From Nocardia neocaledoniensis (lineage in GTDB: Bacteria; Actinomycetota; Actinomycetes; Mycobacteriales; Mycobacteriaceae): a stretch of DNA of 64,000 nt. Location: positions 62,001 through 126,000 of the forward strand of contig NZ_QGTL01000016.1 in NCBI RefSeq assembly GCF_003182135.1. Reading direction: 5' to 3'. The number at the start of each line of letters is the position of its first letter. The first letter of the stretch is position 1. The position numbers and the translations under genes were made by a program. The notes under the pieces were generated by a model. That model was not told the origin of the DNA. It searched no databases and saw only the letters and a program-made list of their open reading frames with translations. Positions 43,740-52,748 of this stretch are shown here, piece after piece.

Positions 43740-45347
43740 GTGTCCATGACTGTATTGCAGGCTCACCGGGATTCGACTCGACCGGACATCGAGTCGGCGT
43801 GGGCCAGATCGCGGCTCAACGGTGTCCGCGAAGACGCGAGGCCGCCGTTCGCCCTCGCGACGAGAAGCGTCGAGAGCGTCCTCGAGCGGGCGGCGAGCCC
43901 GGTGTTGCGCCGGGTCGCGAGTGAGCTCGAAGGCACGCCGATGGCGCTGGTGCTCGCCGATCAGGGCGGCCGGGTGGTCGACATCCGTGGTGCGGCCCGA
44001 TCCATGCGCCACGCGGTGACCGACCTCGGCATCGTGCCGGGCGTCGAACTCGGTGAGGATCGGATCGGCGCCAACGCGCTCGGTACGCCCCTGGAGACCC
44101 GGCGCAGCCTGCTCGTGCGCGCCGACGAGCACTATCTGGAGTTGTTCCGCGGATTCACCTGCTATGGACACCCGATCTTCCACCCGGTGACCCGGCGCCT
44201 CGAAGGCGTGCTCGGCATCGGCGCGAAAACCAGTGCCGACCACCGGTTGTCGGCACTGCTGGCCCGGCGGATGGTCCGCGACATCGAAGAGCGGCTGCAG
44301 CGGGACTCCCCCCGCGCGCAGAGCAGGCTGATGAGCGCCTTCCAGGCGGCGGCCAATCGCCGGGGGCGGGCTGTCGTGGTCATCGGTGAGGGACTGGTGC
44401 TGGCCACCCCCGCCGCGGTCGACCTGCTCGAGCCGGCCGACCACGCGGCGCTGCGCGCCTGCGCCGAGGCCGTCCCGGTCGGAGCTCAGGAGAGCCAGAC
44501 GCTCGTGCTGGCCTCGGGCCGCACGGTGCGGTTGATCTGCCAATCGATCGAGGGCACCGAGGGTGTGCTCGTCGACATCACCCAGGAATCCGGCATGCGG
44601 CGCGGCGGCGTGGCCTCGGAGCGGCCACCGCGGTGGCCGTTGCTCGTGGTCGGCGAGGCGGGGACCGGGCGGACCACCGAGGCGCGCGATCTGGCGGGCA
44701 GTGACGCCGTCGTCCTCGACGCGACCGACATCGTCCTGGTGGGCGACAACGGCTGGGCCGCCCAGCTCGACGCGGCGCTCGCCGGTGACGGGCCCGCGGT
44801 CGTCATCGAGAACATCCAGCTGCTGTCGGAACAGCTGACCGCCCTGCTGGCCCAGCGGCTCCGGGAGGCCACCCGCGATGTCGTGCTGACCTCGACCCCG
44901 GGGGCCCACCTCGACGCGGAGCACGCCGTCCTGCCCGCGTTGTGCAACGACCGCAGGGAATTGGTCCCGCTGCGCAGGCGCCGGCACGAGGTGCCCGGAC
45001 TGGCCCAGCAGATGCTGGCCGAGGTCACCGGCAGCTCCAGCACCCGGTTCACCGCCGAGACGATGCGGGTGCTGGCGTCGCAACCGTGGCGGGGCAACCT
45101 CGCGGAGCTGCACCGGGTCGTCGAAGTGGTGGCGAGTGTCCGGTCGGCGGGCGACATCATCCCGGCCGACCTGCCCGCCTCCCACCGCGGTGGGCAGGCA
45201 CCCGGCTCACCGATCCGTGAAGCCGAGCGGGAGGTCATCATGGCGGCCCTCGAGGCCGCCGGCGGCAACAAGATCCAGGCCGCGCGTGCGCTCGGCGTGA
45301 GCCGCTCGACGCTCTACAACCGCATCAGGGCGCTGCGTATCGCGTGA
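43740..45347 (+). CDS. GAF / AAA-remnant / Fis-type regulator, AcoR-like
   Basis: A 535-residue regulator with an N-terminal GAF sensor (about 60-200; GVELGEDRIGANALGT and FRGFTCYGHPIFHP), a degenerate AAA+ domain (about 310-460) with a Walker-like GEAGTGRT, and a C-terminal Fis helix-turn-helix, NKIQAARALGVSRSTLYNRI. The GAFTGA loop that contacts sigma-54 is absent, as in other actinobacterial AcoR-like proteins, which work without sigma-54. These proteins activate catabolic genes for alcohols, ketones or aldehydes. GTG 43740 has AAGG upstream; ATG 43746 is an alternative. It is a candidate to bind TGTCCA-N6-TGGACA (inference). Confidence 0.85.
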   Translation: MSMTVLQAHRDSTRPDIESAWARSRLNGVREDARPPFALATRSVESVLERAASPVLRRVASELEGTPMALVLADQGGRVVDIRGAARSMRHAVTDLGIVPGVELGEDRIGANALGTPLETRRSLLVRADEHYLELFRGFTCYGHPIFHPVTRRLEGVLGIGAKTSADHRLSALLARRMVRDIEERLQRDSPRAQSRLMSAFQAAANRRGRAVVVIGEGLVLATPAAVDLLEPADHAALRACAEAVPVGAQESQTLVLASGRTVRLICQSIEGTEGVLVDITQESGMRRGGVASERPPRWPLLVVGEAGTGRTTEARDLAGSDAVVLDATDIVLVGDNGWAAQLDAALAGDGPAVVIENIQLLSEQLTALLAQRLREATRDVVLTSTPGAHLDAEHAVLPALCNDRRELVPLRRRRHEVPGLAQQMLAEVTGSSSTRFTAETMRVLASQPWRGNLAELHRVVEVVASVRSAGDIIPADLPASHRGGQAPGSPIREAEREVIMAALEAAGGNKIQAARALGVSRSTLYNRIRALRIA

Positions 45348-45358
45348 AAGATGTTGCC

Positions 45359-45396
45359 GGGCACGGCATGTCCAGATAGTTGGACATGCCGTGCCC
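45359..45396. terminator. Long hairpin containing TGTCCA-N6-TGGACA
   Basis: A 16-base perfect stem (GGGCACGGCATGTCCA and complement) with loop GATAGT lies 11 bases after the GAF/Fis stop. The loop-proximal part is identical to the 18-bp operator-like motif (45369-45386). Its position between convergent genes suggests a terminator, but regulator binding is possible. Confidence 0.6.
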
Positions 45397-45452
45397 GCTG
45401 TCGCGACTACTGTGGTCAGCACCGGCCGGCCGGACAGCGGCCGAGCTGGAAA

Positions 45453-45495
45453 CCGAAAGGCCCCGCTCGCGTAGGGGGCGAGCGGGGCCTTTCGG
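45453..45495. terminator. Bidirectional terminator
   Basis: CCGAAAGGCCCCGCTCGC and its complement form an 18-base stem with a 7-base loop. It lies 10 bases before the MmgE/PrpD stop and has A and T tracts on the stem ends, suitable for both directions. Confidence 0.85.
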
Positions 45496-45505
45496 CAGCG
45501 TGGGA

Positions 45506-46939
45506 TCAGGCGTTCGCGCTGTGTGGCGCGAGCAGACGCATCACCGTGGCGAAGTCGTCGACCTTGTCCACGCCGAGGACGGTCTCGACGACCTGATCGA
45601 TCCGGCTCCCGGACAGCACCTCCTGGGCGTTGATCCGGAACTTGGCGACCAGTTCGTCGGTGGTCATCCGGGTGCTGGGGTCGGGGGAGGGGCTGCCCTT
45701 GGGGTAGGTACGCTCCGCGACGAAGGTGGTCCCGCGCGCGTCGACCTCGACCTTGGTAGGCCGGGCGGACGGGTGCGCGGACAGCGCCGCGAAGTAGTCC
45801 GGGTGCGGTGCGAAGGTGACCTTGTCCATCAGGCCGAGCACCGAGTCGCTGAACACGAGTTCCGGTGCGTGCCACGCCCGGCTCGGGGTCACCCGATGCG
45901 CGCCGACCGAGAGGCCGTGGGCGATGTCGAACTGCGCGTCGTGGGTCTTCTCGATCACCCGGCTCTGCCACAGCGGGTGCATGACCGCGGCCTCACCCCA
46001 GCACCGGATCGCGTCGATCTCCTCGGGCCGGATGTCATTCGTCTCGAGGATCTCGGTGAGCGCGTGCAAGGGGGCGTGCAGGATGCGGCAGTGCGGGTAG
46101 GGCTTGTAGGACTGCTCGGCCAGGAACCGCCACTCGGTGCCGAGCGCGTCGGTGATGTTCTGCGGTTCCCACCGCCGGGTGCCGATGTACTTGCGGAAGC
46201 CCACCTCGGCGTCGTCGAGGATCTCCAGATCACCGGTGTGGCCGAGCTCGGCCATGTGCACCGCGGTGAGCGTGGCCTGGGTGAGCGTGCCGGCGAGCAG
46301 GTACTTCAGGGTCGAGCTCGGGGCGTGCTTGATCCACGGCCGCATGGCGTTGACCGGTGCGGTCGCGGCGGCGATGCCCAACGCGTTGGCGAGGGTTTCG
46401 GTGGACTGGCCCGCCAGCTTGCCCGCTGCGGCCGTGCCACCGAAGACGGTGACGCTGTAGCCGATCACCGGGGACAGGTCCATCGAGTCGTTCTGGACGT
46501 CGCGCAGGTAGTCCATCGATTTGTAGAAGCGGTAGGACATCTCGTGCGAGAGGGCGACCGCGGCGAGGACCTCGCGACCGGACCGGCCCCGGCTCTCGGC
46601 CATGGCCATGGTGGTCGGCAGCACGTAGGGGGAGACGTGGCCGGGGGGCAGCACCGCGTCGAAGTCGAGGGCGTTGATGAGTTCACCGTTGGCGAAGGAG
46701 GCGCCGAAGATCGACACCCGGTCGTCGGTGCCGATGATGGTGGCGTCGCCGTCGGTGCCGCCGGTGAGTTTGCCGTACTGGATCCCGATCTTGCCCTTGG
46801 GCTCCTCGACAGCGCCCAGCGCGCAGCCCATTGCGTCGAGCAGCAACCGCTTGGACTCCTCGACCGCCTCCGGAGGCAGGGTGTCGTAGTTCGCGCCGGT
46901 GGTGAACCGGGCCAGTTGCTCGACGATGGTGTCGGCCAT
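45506..46939 (-). CDS. MmgE/PrpD family protein
   Basis: A 477-residue member of the 2-methylcitrate dehydratase / cis-aconitate decarboxylase family, distinct from the one at 35837. NALDFDAVLPPGHVSPYVLPT corresponds to the conserved Asp/His region, and QSYKPYPHCRILHAPLHALT is the second conserved block. GAGAGGA precedes ATG 46939. It is a single-gene unit with an AT-rich element 50 bases upstream. Substrate unknown; likely dehydration or decarboxylation of a polycarboxylic acid. Confidence 0.82.
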   Translation of the reverse strand: MADTIVEQLARFTTGANYDTLPPEAVEESKRLLLDAMGCALGAVEEPKGKIGIQYGKLTGGTDGDATIIGTDDRVSIFGASFANGELINALDFDAVLPPGHVSPYVLPTTMAMAESRGRSGREVLAAVALSHEMSYRFYKSMDYLRDVQNDSMDLSPVIGYSVTVFGGTAAAGKLAGQSTETLANALGIAAATAPVNAMRPWIKHAPSSTLKYLLAGTLTQATLTAVHMAELGHTGDLEILDDAEVGFRKYIGTRRWEPQNITDALGTEWRFLAEQSYKPYPHCRILHAPLHALTEILETNDIRPEEIDAIRCWGEAAVMHPLWQSRVIEKTHDAQFDIAHGLSVGAHRVTPSRAWHAPELVFSDSVLGLMDKVTFAPHPDYFAALSAHPSARPTKVEVDARGTTFVAERTYPKGSPSPDPSTRMTTDELVAKFRINAQEVLSGSRIDQVVETVLGVDKVDDFATVMRLLAPHSANA

Positions 46940-46988
46940 GGACTGTCCTCTCACAGGGGTGCGCGGCAGTGCAGCACACCAGTCATTG

Positions 46989-47005
46989 CACTATATATTA
47001 TGTAA
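46989..47005. promoter_or_regulatory. AT-rich element before MmgE/PrpD gene
   Basis: CACTATATATTATGTAA; on the minus strand this reads ACATAATATATAG, matching the element at 25593. It lies 49 bases before the MmgE/PrpD start. Confidence 0.65.
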
Positions 47006-47050
47006 GCATTGCGAACGGGTTTCCGGCAACCATGTCGCCCAGGGTACGAC

Positions 47051-48106
47051 TCAGCGCACGACGGTGCCGCGCAGCCAGTAGGCGACGGCTTCGGCCCGGT
47101 TCGCCGCACCGAGTTTGCGCAAAATATGAGTGATGTGGGTCTTCACCGTCGCCTCGGAGATCGCGAGCTCGCGGGCGATCTGGCGATTCGCCCGGCCCGC
47201 GGCGAGCTGTTCGACGACCTCGCGTTCGCGTGCCGACAGCGCGGCTCCTTCGACGTGCTCGGCGACCGCGGGGGTGTCGCAGACCAGCCGGTCCAGACCG
47301 GAGCGCAGCGCGCTCACGCCGTCGAGCAGGCGCGCGCTCGCGAGGGCGTGCCCGAGGCCGGCGGCGAAGACGGCCAGCATGGCCCTGGCTGTCGCGTCGG
47401 CTTCGCGCTGCTGGAAGTAGTAGTCGCCGTGGACCAGGCCGACGACGGCACCGTTCACGGTCAGCGGTGCCACGGCGTAGGAGCTGCAGTGCGTCATCTC
47501 GACCAGCGGCCGGATCACCCGGGGATTGCGCTGGACGTCGAAGACGAGCCCCGGTCGGGCCCGCCGCACGATGTCGCTCTCGACGAGATGCCCGTCGAGG
47601 GTGGGTGACGACTCGCGCCCCGCCGCCAGAATCGCCTCGGCCCAGGGCTTGTCGTCGACCACGAACATGGTGTGCAGGTCCCATCGCCTGCCCTCGGTGG
47701 TCGACACCAGTGCCCGGTCGAACCCCATGGTGCCCATCGCCTCCGCGGCTCTGCTCAGCAGATCGTCGACCCCGCGGGCGCCCTGGAGCCGGGCGATCGC
47801 CTGCGCGGCCATCCGCAGGTGAGTGGCCGAGCGCCCGGCATCGAGTGCGGCCAGTTCGGCCTCGACTGCGCGAATGCGGCCCAGCAGCGCGATCGTTCGC
47901 TGGATGTCCGTGGGGGCTGTGGTGCCGGACAGGGCGGCGACCGCGTCGTCCCACAGCTGGGTGAGCAGGCGTGCGGCCGCGGCGGGAGAGTGGGCATCGG
48001 TCGGCGGGATCCGGCGCCCGAGAATCTCCGACGCCTCGGCGGCGACCGCGATCAACTCGGCCTCGACGACGACGTCGGTGCTGGAGGTCCTCATGTCGGT
48101 CACCAT
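47051..48106 (-). CDS. LuxR-type regulator with GAF-like sensor
   Basis: A 351-residue regulator. The C-terminal 65 residues hold the LuxR helix-turn-helix: LSAREREVVEQLAAGRANRQ, then ISEATVKTHITHILRKLGA. The middle is a GAF-like domain (about residues 110-260; FDRALVSTTEG, CSSYAVAPLTVNGAVVGLVH). ATG 48106 is preferred for its GGAG spaced 7 bases; ATG 48094 is possible. It is divergent from the ABC importer operon and may control it. Confidence 0.82.
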   Translation of the reverse strand: MVTDMRTSSTDVVVEAELIAVAAEASEILGRRIPPTDAHSPAAAARLLTQLWDDAVAALSGTTAPTDIQRTIALLGRIRAVEAELAALDAGRSATHLRMAAQAIARLQGARGVDDLLSRAAEAMGTMGFDRALVSTTEGRRWDLHTMFVVDDKPWAEAILAAGRESSPTLDGHLVESDIVRRARPGLVFDVQRNPRVIRPLVEMTHCSSYAVAPLTVNGAVVGLVHGDYYFQQREADATARAMLAVFAAGLGHALASARLLDGVSALRSGLDRLVCDTPAVAEHVEGAALSAREREVVEQLAAGRANRQIARELAISEATVKTHITHILRKLGAANRAEAVAYWLRGTVVR

Positions 48107-48140
48107 GTGTCTACTCCGGTCCAGTACCACGTATCTACAG

Positions 48141-48155
48141 AATATGCAATATATC
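48141..48155. promoter_or_regulatory. AT-rich element before LuxR-type gene
   Basis: AATATGCAATATATC lies 35 bases before the LuxR-type start. It is a weaker match to the shared core but in the same position class. Confidence 0.45.
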
Positions 48156-48278
48156 GAAGGATGGCGCGAGGTTGGCCCGAATCGTGCCCGAATCTCGGCT
48201 CCGCCATCGGCCGCTGGTCGTAGCGCTGTCGATCCTTCGGTTGATCGGTGACGACACCTCTTGTGAGCCAGAACACCA

Positions 48279-48292
48279 CATATTTAATATTT
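48279..48292. promoter_or_regulatory. AT-rich element before importer operon
   Basis: CATATTTAATATTT lies 43 bases before the first small ORF of the importer operon. AATATT and ATATT repeats give partial dyad symmetry. Confidence 0.55.
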
Positions 48293-48334
48293 CGCACAGT
48301 TTACGGGAGTGATCTGAATCTCAGAGGAGAAGCA

Positions 48335-48439
48335 ATGCGGGGTGTTGTGTTCAACGGTGATCGCGACCTCGAAGTAGCCGAGTTCGACAGACAAGCAGGC
48401 GGCAAGGCCGTCATCGAGTTCTGCACGGGAGCATCATGA
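48335..48439 (+). pseudogene. N-terminal remnant of zinc alcohol dehydrogenase, coupled to permease
   Basis: A 34-codon ORF, MRGVVFNGDRDLEVAEFDRQ then AGGKAVIEFCTGAS. The first 20 residues match the start of threonine/sorbitol-type zinc dehydrogenases (MRGVVFxGDRxLEVxEF), and KAVIEFCTG follows where such enzymes have xVIExxxxGICGSD. The rest of the enzyme is missing. AGAGGAGA gives it a good ribosome site, and its TGA overlaps the permease ATG. It may now act as a translated leader for the operon. Confidence 0.6.
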
Positions 48440-49455
48440 CGACCTCGACCGCGGCGGGCACCACGCCCCGCCCCAGCTTGCGCGACCAGCTCGGTCGCTC
48501 GGAGCAGGCCTATTTCGTTCTCGGTATCACCGCGGTGCTCTGTGTGATCGGCGCCGCGACCACGCCGGGATTCCTCACCACCGGCAACTTCGCCAGCCTG
48601 TTGCGGCTGTCGGCGGCCTTCGGGATCCTCGCCGTCGGCGTCGCGATCGTCGTGCTGGGCAAGGGGATCGACCTCTCGATCGCCGGTGTCGCGCTCGGCT
48701 GCGCGCAGGCCACGCTCGCCCTGATGTCGGGTGGCATGCCCGAATGGCAGGCGATCGCGATCGCCGCGGCGGTCGCGCTGATCGTCGGGCTGGTCAACGG
48801 CGTGCTCGTGGCCTATGTCGAAGTGCCCTCGCTGTTCGTCACCCTGGCGACCGGACTGCTGGTCATCGGCGCGGTCGACATGCTGCTGCTCGACAGCAAC
48901 TACTACGCGCTGCCCGGCGGCTCGTGGATCGCGGAGTTGAGCAACGGATCGGTCCTGGGCGTCCCGCGGCCGATCGTCATCGCGGCGGCGGTGTTCGTGC
49001 TGGCCTGGCTCTTCGTCACCTATACCTCGGCGGGCCGGCTGGTGCGCGCGATGGGCGACAACTTCGCCACCGCCCGTGCCACCGGTGCCCCCGTCCGGCC
49101 GCTGCAGGTGCTCACCTATGTGATCTCGGCGCTGCTCGCGCTGCTCGCCGGCTACCTGACCGTGTCGATCCAGGGCAGCGTGCAGACCACGGTCACCTCG
49201 TTCGACCCGCTGCTGTTCACCGCGCTCACCGCGACCGTCATCGGCGGCATCTCGCTGGCCGGTGGCCGCGGCTCGATCCTCGGTGTGCTCGCGGGCTCGC
49301 TGTTCATCGGCGTGCTGAACAACCTGCTCGTGCTGCACGGCCTCACGTCCGCGGTGCAGGACCTCATCCGCGGCGGCGTGCTCATCGCGGCCATCGCGCT
49401 GGACTCGTGGCTGCATCCGCGCGACGAGGAGACCGCCAAGAGCGGCGAACTGTAA
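48436..49455 (+). CDS. ABC importer permease, ribose/CUT2 type
   Basis: A 339-residue membrane protein of the branched-chain/ribose permease superfamily. About ten hydrophobic helices are visible, with the conserved LGKGIDLSIAGVALGCAQ and ATVIGGISLAGGRGSILGVLAG stretches. It forms part of the membrane channel with the permease-propeller fusion at 50580. The start overlaps the dehydrogenase remnant, so translation is coupled to it. Confidence 0.88.
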   Translation: MTTSTAAGTTPRPSLRDQLGRSEQAYFVLGITAVLCVIGAATTPGFLTTGNFASLLRLSAAFGILAVGVAIVVLGKGIDLSIAGVALGCAQATLALMSGGMPEWQAIAIAAAVALIVGLVNGVLVAYVEVPSLFVTLATGLLVIGAVDMLLLDSNYYALPGGSWIAELSNGSVLGVPRPIVIAAAVFVLAWLFVTYTSAGRLVRAMGDNFATARATGAPVRPLQVLTYVISALLALLAGYLTVSIQGSVQTTVTSFDPLLFTALTATVIGGISLAGGRGSILGVLAGSLFIGVLNNLLVLHGLTSAVQDLIRGGVLIAAIALDSWLHPRDEETAKSGEL

Positions 49456-49499
49456 TGCCCTCGCCCCGAAACACCTTCGCTCACAAGGAGTCTTCAACG

Positions 49500-50573
49500 A
49501 TGAAGAAGAATATGATCGCCCTCGCGCTGGCCTCGGTAGCCGCCGTCGTGCTCGCGGGCTGTTCCACCGGCGGACGCACCGCCGCCACCGGTCCAGCGGG
49601 TGGTGAGGGTCAGACCTTCGGCGAGAACGTCCAGCTGTTCGACGCGACGCAGAAGGTGCACGAGTCGATGCAGGGCAAGAAGGTCGCCTTCGTGCCGATC
49701 CTCTACAAGGGCTACAACCTGACGATGAACTGGGGCGCCTCGATGGAGCGCGCCTTCGGCAACCTCGGCGCCGAATTCCAGGTCTACGACCCGAATTTCG
49801 ACACCGACAAGATGACCAGGATCATCAGCGACCTGATCGCCCGCAAGGCGGCCGACGTGCTGATCCTGCACAACCCCGACGTCGGCGTGCTGTCGAAGCA
49901 GATCGAGGACGCCCAGCGCGCGGGGATCTACACGGTGGTGGTCAACATGATCTCCAGCCGCCTCGGCGACGCCTACATCGGCGTCGACAACATCGCCGCC
50001 GCCGAGGACATCGCCCAGCGGGCGGTGCAGGACTGTGAAAAGCGCGGCGCGCCCAAGCGATTGGCGATCATCGACGGTCCGGGCAACGACGCGGCCTCGT
50101 TGCTGTGGTCCCGGGGCGTGCACAACGTGCTCGATCCCGCCGGCTTCGAGGTGGTGACCACCGCGCACACCCAGTGGCAGAACTCCCTCGCGCAGCAGGC
50201 TGCCGAGTCGATCATCCAGCAGCAGAAGAACAACTTCTGCGGGTTCCTGGTCACCTACGACCTGAACTCGGTCGCGGTCGGTGACGCGGTGCAGAGCGCG
50301 GTCTCGCGCGGGGTGATTCCGGCCGACTCCCTCGGCACCTACACGATGGCGACCGACACCCTCTGGTGCGACGCGCTGCGCGCGGGCAAGGTGACGGCCT
50401 CGGCCTCCTACGACGTCCAGGGCGTCGGCACCGCCGCGGTGGTCACGACCCAGCAGCTCGTCCAGACCGGCGCACCGGCGGGCAGCAGCCACACCGTCGC
50501 GTTCGTGCCGCACACCATCGTGGACCGCGCGAACGTCGACAACACCACCATCGCCTGCTACAAGGGTCAGTGA
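49500..50573 (+). CDS. Lipoprotein solute-binding protein of sugar-type ABC importer
   Basis: A 357-residue periplasmic-binding-protein-like lipoprotein. The signal ends in a lipobox VLAGC with Cys21. GKKVAFVPILYKGYNLTMNW starts the mature domain and matches sugar-binding (type 1 PBP) layout, followed by TDKMTRIISDLIARKADVLI-like text (DLIARKAADVLILHNPDVG) and a second lobe. It is anchored outside the membrane and delivers ligand to the permeases. AAGGAG precedes the ATG. The ligand is not known; family members bind sugars, polyols and related small molecules. Confidence 0.88.
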   Translation: MKKNMIALALASVAAVVLAGCSTGGRTAATGPAGGEGQTFGENVQLFDATQKVHESMQGKKVAFVPILYKGYNLTMNWGASMERAFGNLGAEFQVYDPNFDTDKMTRIISDLIARKAADVLILHNPDVGVLSKQIEDAQRAGIYTVVVNMISSRLGDAYIGVDNIAAAEDIAQRAVQDCEKRGAPKRLAIIDGPGNDAASLLWSRGVHNVLDPAGFEVVTTAHTQWQNSLAQQAAESIIQQQKNNFCGFLVTYDLNSVAVGDAVQSAVSRGVIPADSLGTYTMATDTLWCDALRAGKVTASASYDVQGVGTAAVVTTQQLVQTGAPAGSSHTVAFVPHTIVDRANVDNTTIACYKGQ

Positions 50574-50579
50574 GCGGCG

Positions 50580-52748
50580 ATGACACTGCTCTCACGATCC
50601 CGGGGAATCGATGCGTTCCCCCTGACCGGCGGGAAGCGGCGTGATCGGTTCGCGCCGGCGAGGACCCTGTCGGATCTGTTCGAGAAGCGCTGGATGGAGG
50701 GCGCGGTCCCGCTCGGCCTCGCCCTGCTGCTCAGCATGCTGTTCGTCTTCTTCACTCCGGTGGGTCCCGCCGACACCCCGATCATCATGGACGAGGTGTC
50801 GGAGAAGGGGCTGCTCGCCATCGGGCTGACCGTGGTGCTGGTGTGCGGTGGCATCGATCTGTCGATCGGTTCGATGGTCGGGCTGACCGCGATCGGCGCG
50901 ATGGTCGCCTCCCGTGCCTGGGACTGGCCGATGGCGCTCGTCGCTCCGGGCGCCGTCGTCTTCGGTGCCCTGCTCGGCAGTGTGAACGGCTACTTCATCG
51001 CCTACCGCAAGATGCGGCCGTTCATCACGACGCTGGTCACGCTGGTCGCGTTCGGCGGTGCAGCCGCCGCGTTGCAGTCGGCGTTCAGTTTCGAGCTGAG
51101 CATGCCCAAGCCCGATATCGTGTGGGACTTCCTCGGCGAGGGCACCATCGCGTTGATCCCGACCGGCTGGTTCTTCTTCGGGTGCGTGCTGATCGCCGTG
51201 CACGTCGGTCTCACCCGCTCGCGCTGGGGATGGTGGGTCGCCGCGGTCGGCAGCGATCGGCGATCCGCGCGGCGCAACGGTATCCCGGTCGACCGGGTCA
51301 CCTTCTGCGTCTACGTCCTCTCGGGTGCGCTGGCCGGGTTGGCGGCGCTGCTCACGTCGGCTCGCGTCGGGCGTACCGATCCGGACGTGGGGCAGGGCTG
51401 GGAGATCATCGCGCTGACCGCAGTCGTGCTCGGTGGTGTCAGCCTCAAGGGCGGGCGTGGCTCGGTGCTGCGGGCCACCGTCGGCATCATCGTCGTGCAG
51501 GTGATCCAGCAGGCCACCGTGGCACTGCGCCTCGAAGGTTCCTATTACACGGTCGTTCTCGCGACCGCGCTGCTGGTGTTCGCGGTGCTCGACCTGCAGT
51601 GGGGTAAGTACCGGCAGCGCACGGCCGACAAGCTGAAGATCGATCCCGGCCGGATCACGCTGGGCCCCCTCCTCGACGTCACCGAACCGGGCACGGTGTG
51701 GACGATCAACAACAGGACCACCGACGCGCCGCCGATCGGCCTCGGCAAGATCGAAGGCGCCGAGGACTGCGCGGTCGACCCCGAGGGCAACGTCTACTGC
51801 GGCGACCGCCGCGGCTGGGTGTGGCGCTTCTCCGCCGACAACCCCGATGAGGGCGAGATCTTCGCGCGCACAGGCGGTTTCCCGCTCGGGCACGGTTGGG
51901 ACCGGGACGGGCAGCTGCTCGTCGCTGTCGGCGGCATGGGCATCTACCGGCTCTCCCCGGACGGTGAGTCCGAACCGATCGCGACGAAGGTCAGACGCAG
52001 CCGCTTCTCCCTGCTCGACGATTCCGGTCTGCGAGCCGTGGACGATCTCGACGTCGCGCCCGACGGCTCGATCTACGTCTCGGACTTCTCGACGCGGACC
52101 AACGCGGCCGAGTACCTGGTCGAACTGGTGGAGTCGCGGGCGAACGGTCGCGTGGTCCGCATCGATCCCGACGGCGGCACCGAGGTGGTCGTCTCGAACA
52201 GCGTGTTCCCCAACGGCATCTGTACGTCCCATGACGGACAATCGATCCTCATCGCCAGCACCGGCCTGTGCCGGGTCGATCGGCTCTGGATCGCCGGCAC
52301 CAAACAGGGACAGCTGGAACCGGTCCTGGAGAACCTGCCCGGCAATCCCGACAATCTCAACCGCTCCTCCGACGGCAACTATTGGCTGCCGTTCGTCTCG
52401 ATGCGGACGCCGATGTCGGATCTGCTCAACCGTTACCCGGCGGTGCGCAGGCGGATGACCAAGGAGGTGCCGCTCGACAGCTGGGTGGTGCCGCAGCTCA
52501 ACGTCTCGTGCGTGATGAAGTTCAACGATCGCGGCGAAGTCCTGCAGGTGCTGTGGGATTCGTCGCTGGCGAACTACCCGATGGTGACCGCGGTGAAGGA
52601 ACGCGCCGGTCAGCTGTACCTGTGCGGTGTCAGCAACAACCGCATCGGCAGGCTCACCCTCGACCCGAGCGAGGTCGGATCCATCGATCCGGCCGCGGTA
52701 CCCGGGCTCGTCGTGCCCGGCCGATCGATGGCGGAGGTGCGGCGGTGA
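50580..52748 (+). CDS. ABC permease fused to SMP-30/strictosidine-synthase-like beta-propeller
   Basis: A 722-residue two-part protein. Residues 1 to about 345 are a CUT2-type permease with VCGGIDLSIGSMVGLTAIGA and AVVLGGVSLKGGRGSVL, matching the partner at 48436. Residues about 360-722 are a water-soluble beta-propeller with AEDCAVDPEGNVYCGDRRGW, AVDDLDVAPDGSIYVSDFST and ANGRVVRIDPDGGTE, as in SMP-30/gluconolactonase and strictosidine-synthase-like proteins. If the permease ends in the cytoplasm, as usual, the propeller faces in, and could hydrolyse or hold imported ligand (inference). No internal stop or frameshift is present, so the fusion is real in this sequence. Confidence 0.85.
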   Translation: MTLLSRSRGIDAFPLTGGKRRDRFAPARTLSDLFEKRWMEGAVPLGLALLLSMLFVFFTPVGPADTPIIMDEVSEKGLLAIGLTVVLVCGGIDLSIGSMVGLTAIGAMVASRAWDWPMALVAPGAVVFGALLGSVNGYFIAYRKMRPFITTLVTLVAFGGAAAALQSAFSFELSMPKPDIVWDFLGEGTIALIPTGWFFFGCVLIAVHVGLTRSRWGWWVAAVGSDRRSARRNGIPVDRVTFCVYVLSGALAGLAALLTSARVGRTDPDVGQGWEIIALTAVVLGGVSLKGGRGSVLRATVGIIVVQVIQQATVALRLEGSYYTVVLATALLVFAVLDLQWGKYRQRTADKLKIDPGRITLGPLLDVTEPGTVWTINNRTTDAPPIGLGKIEGAEDCAVDPEGNVYCGDRRGWVWRFSADNPDEGEIFARTGGFPLGHGWDRDGQLLVAVGGMGIYRLSPDGESEPIATKVRRSRFSLLDDSGLRAVDDLDVAPDGSIYVSDFSTRTNAAEYLVELVESRANGRVVRIDPDGGTEVVVSNSVFPNGICTSHDGQSILIASTGLCRVDRLWIAGTKQGQLEPVLENLPGNPDNLNRSSDGNYWLPFVSMRTPMSDLLNRYPAVRRRMTKEVPLDSWVVPQLNVSCVMKFNDRGEVLQVLWDSSLANYPMVTAVKERAGQLYLCGVSNNRIGRLTLDPSEVGSIDPAAVPGLVVPGRSMAEVRR

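Noticed and set aside
45369..45386. TGTCCA-N6-TGGACA counted as a sixth promoter operator
   Set aside because: It lies between two convergent gene ends inside a 16-base perfect stem, so terminator is the simpler reading. It is reported separately.
47230..47964. Plus-strand open frame (244 codons) opposite the LuxR-type regulator
   Set aside because: Composition is Arg, Pro and Ala rich as expected of an antisense shadow, while the minus strand has a clear LuxR domain.
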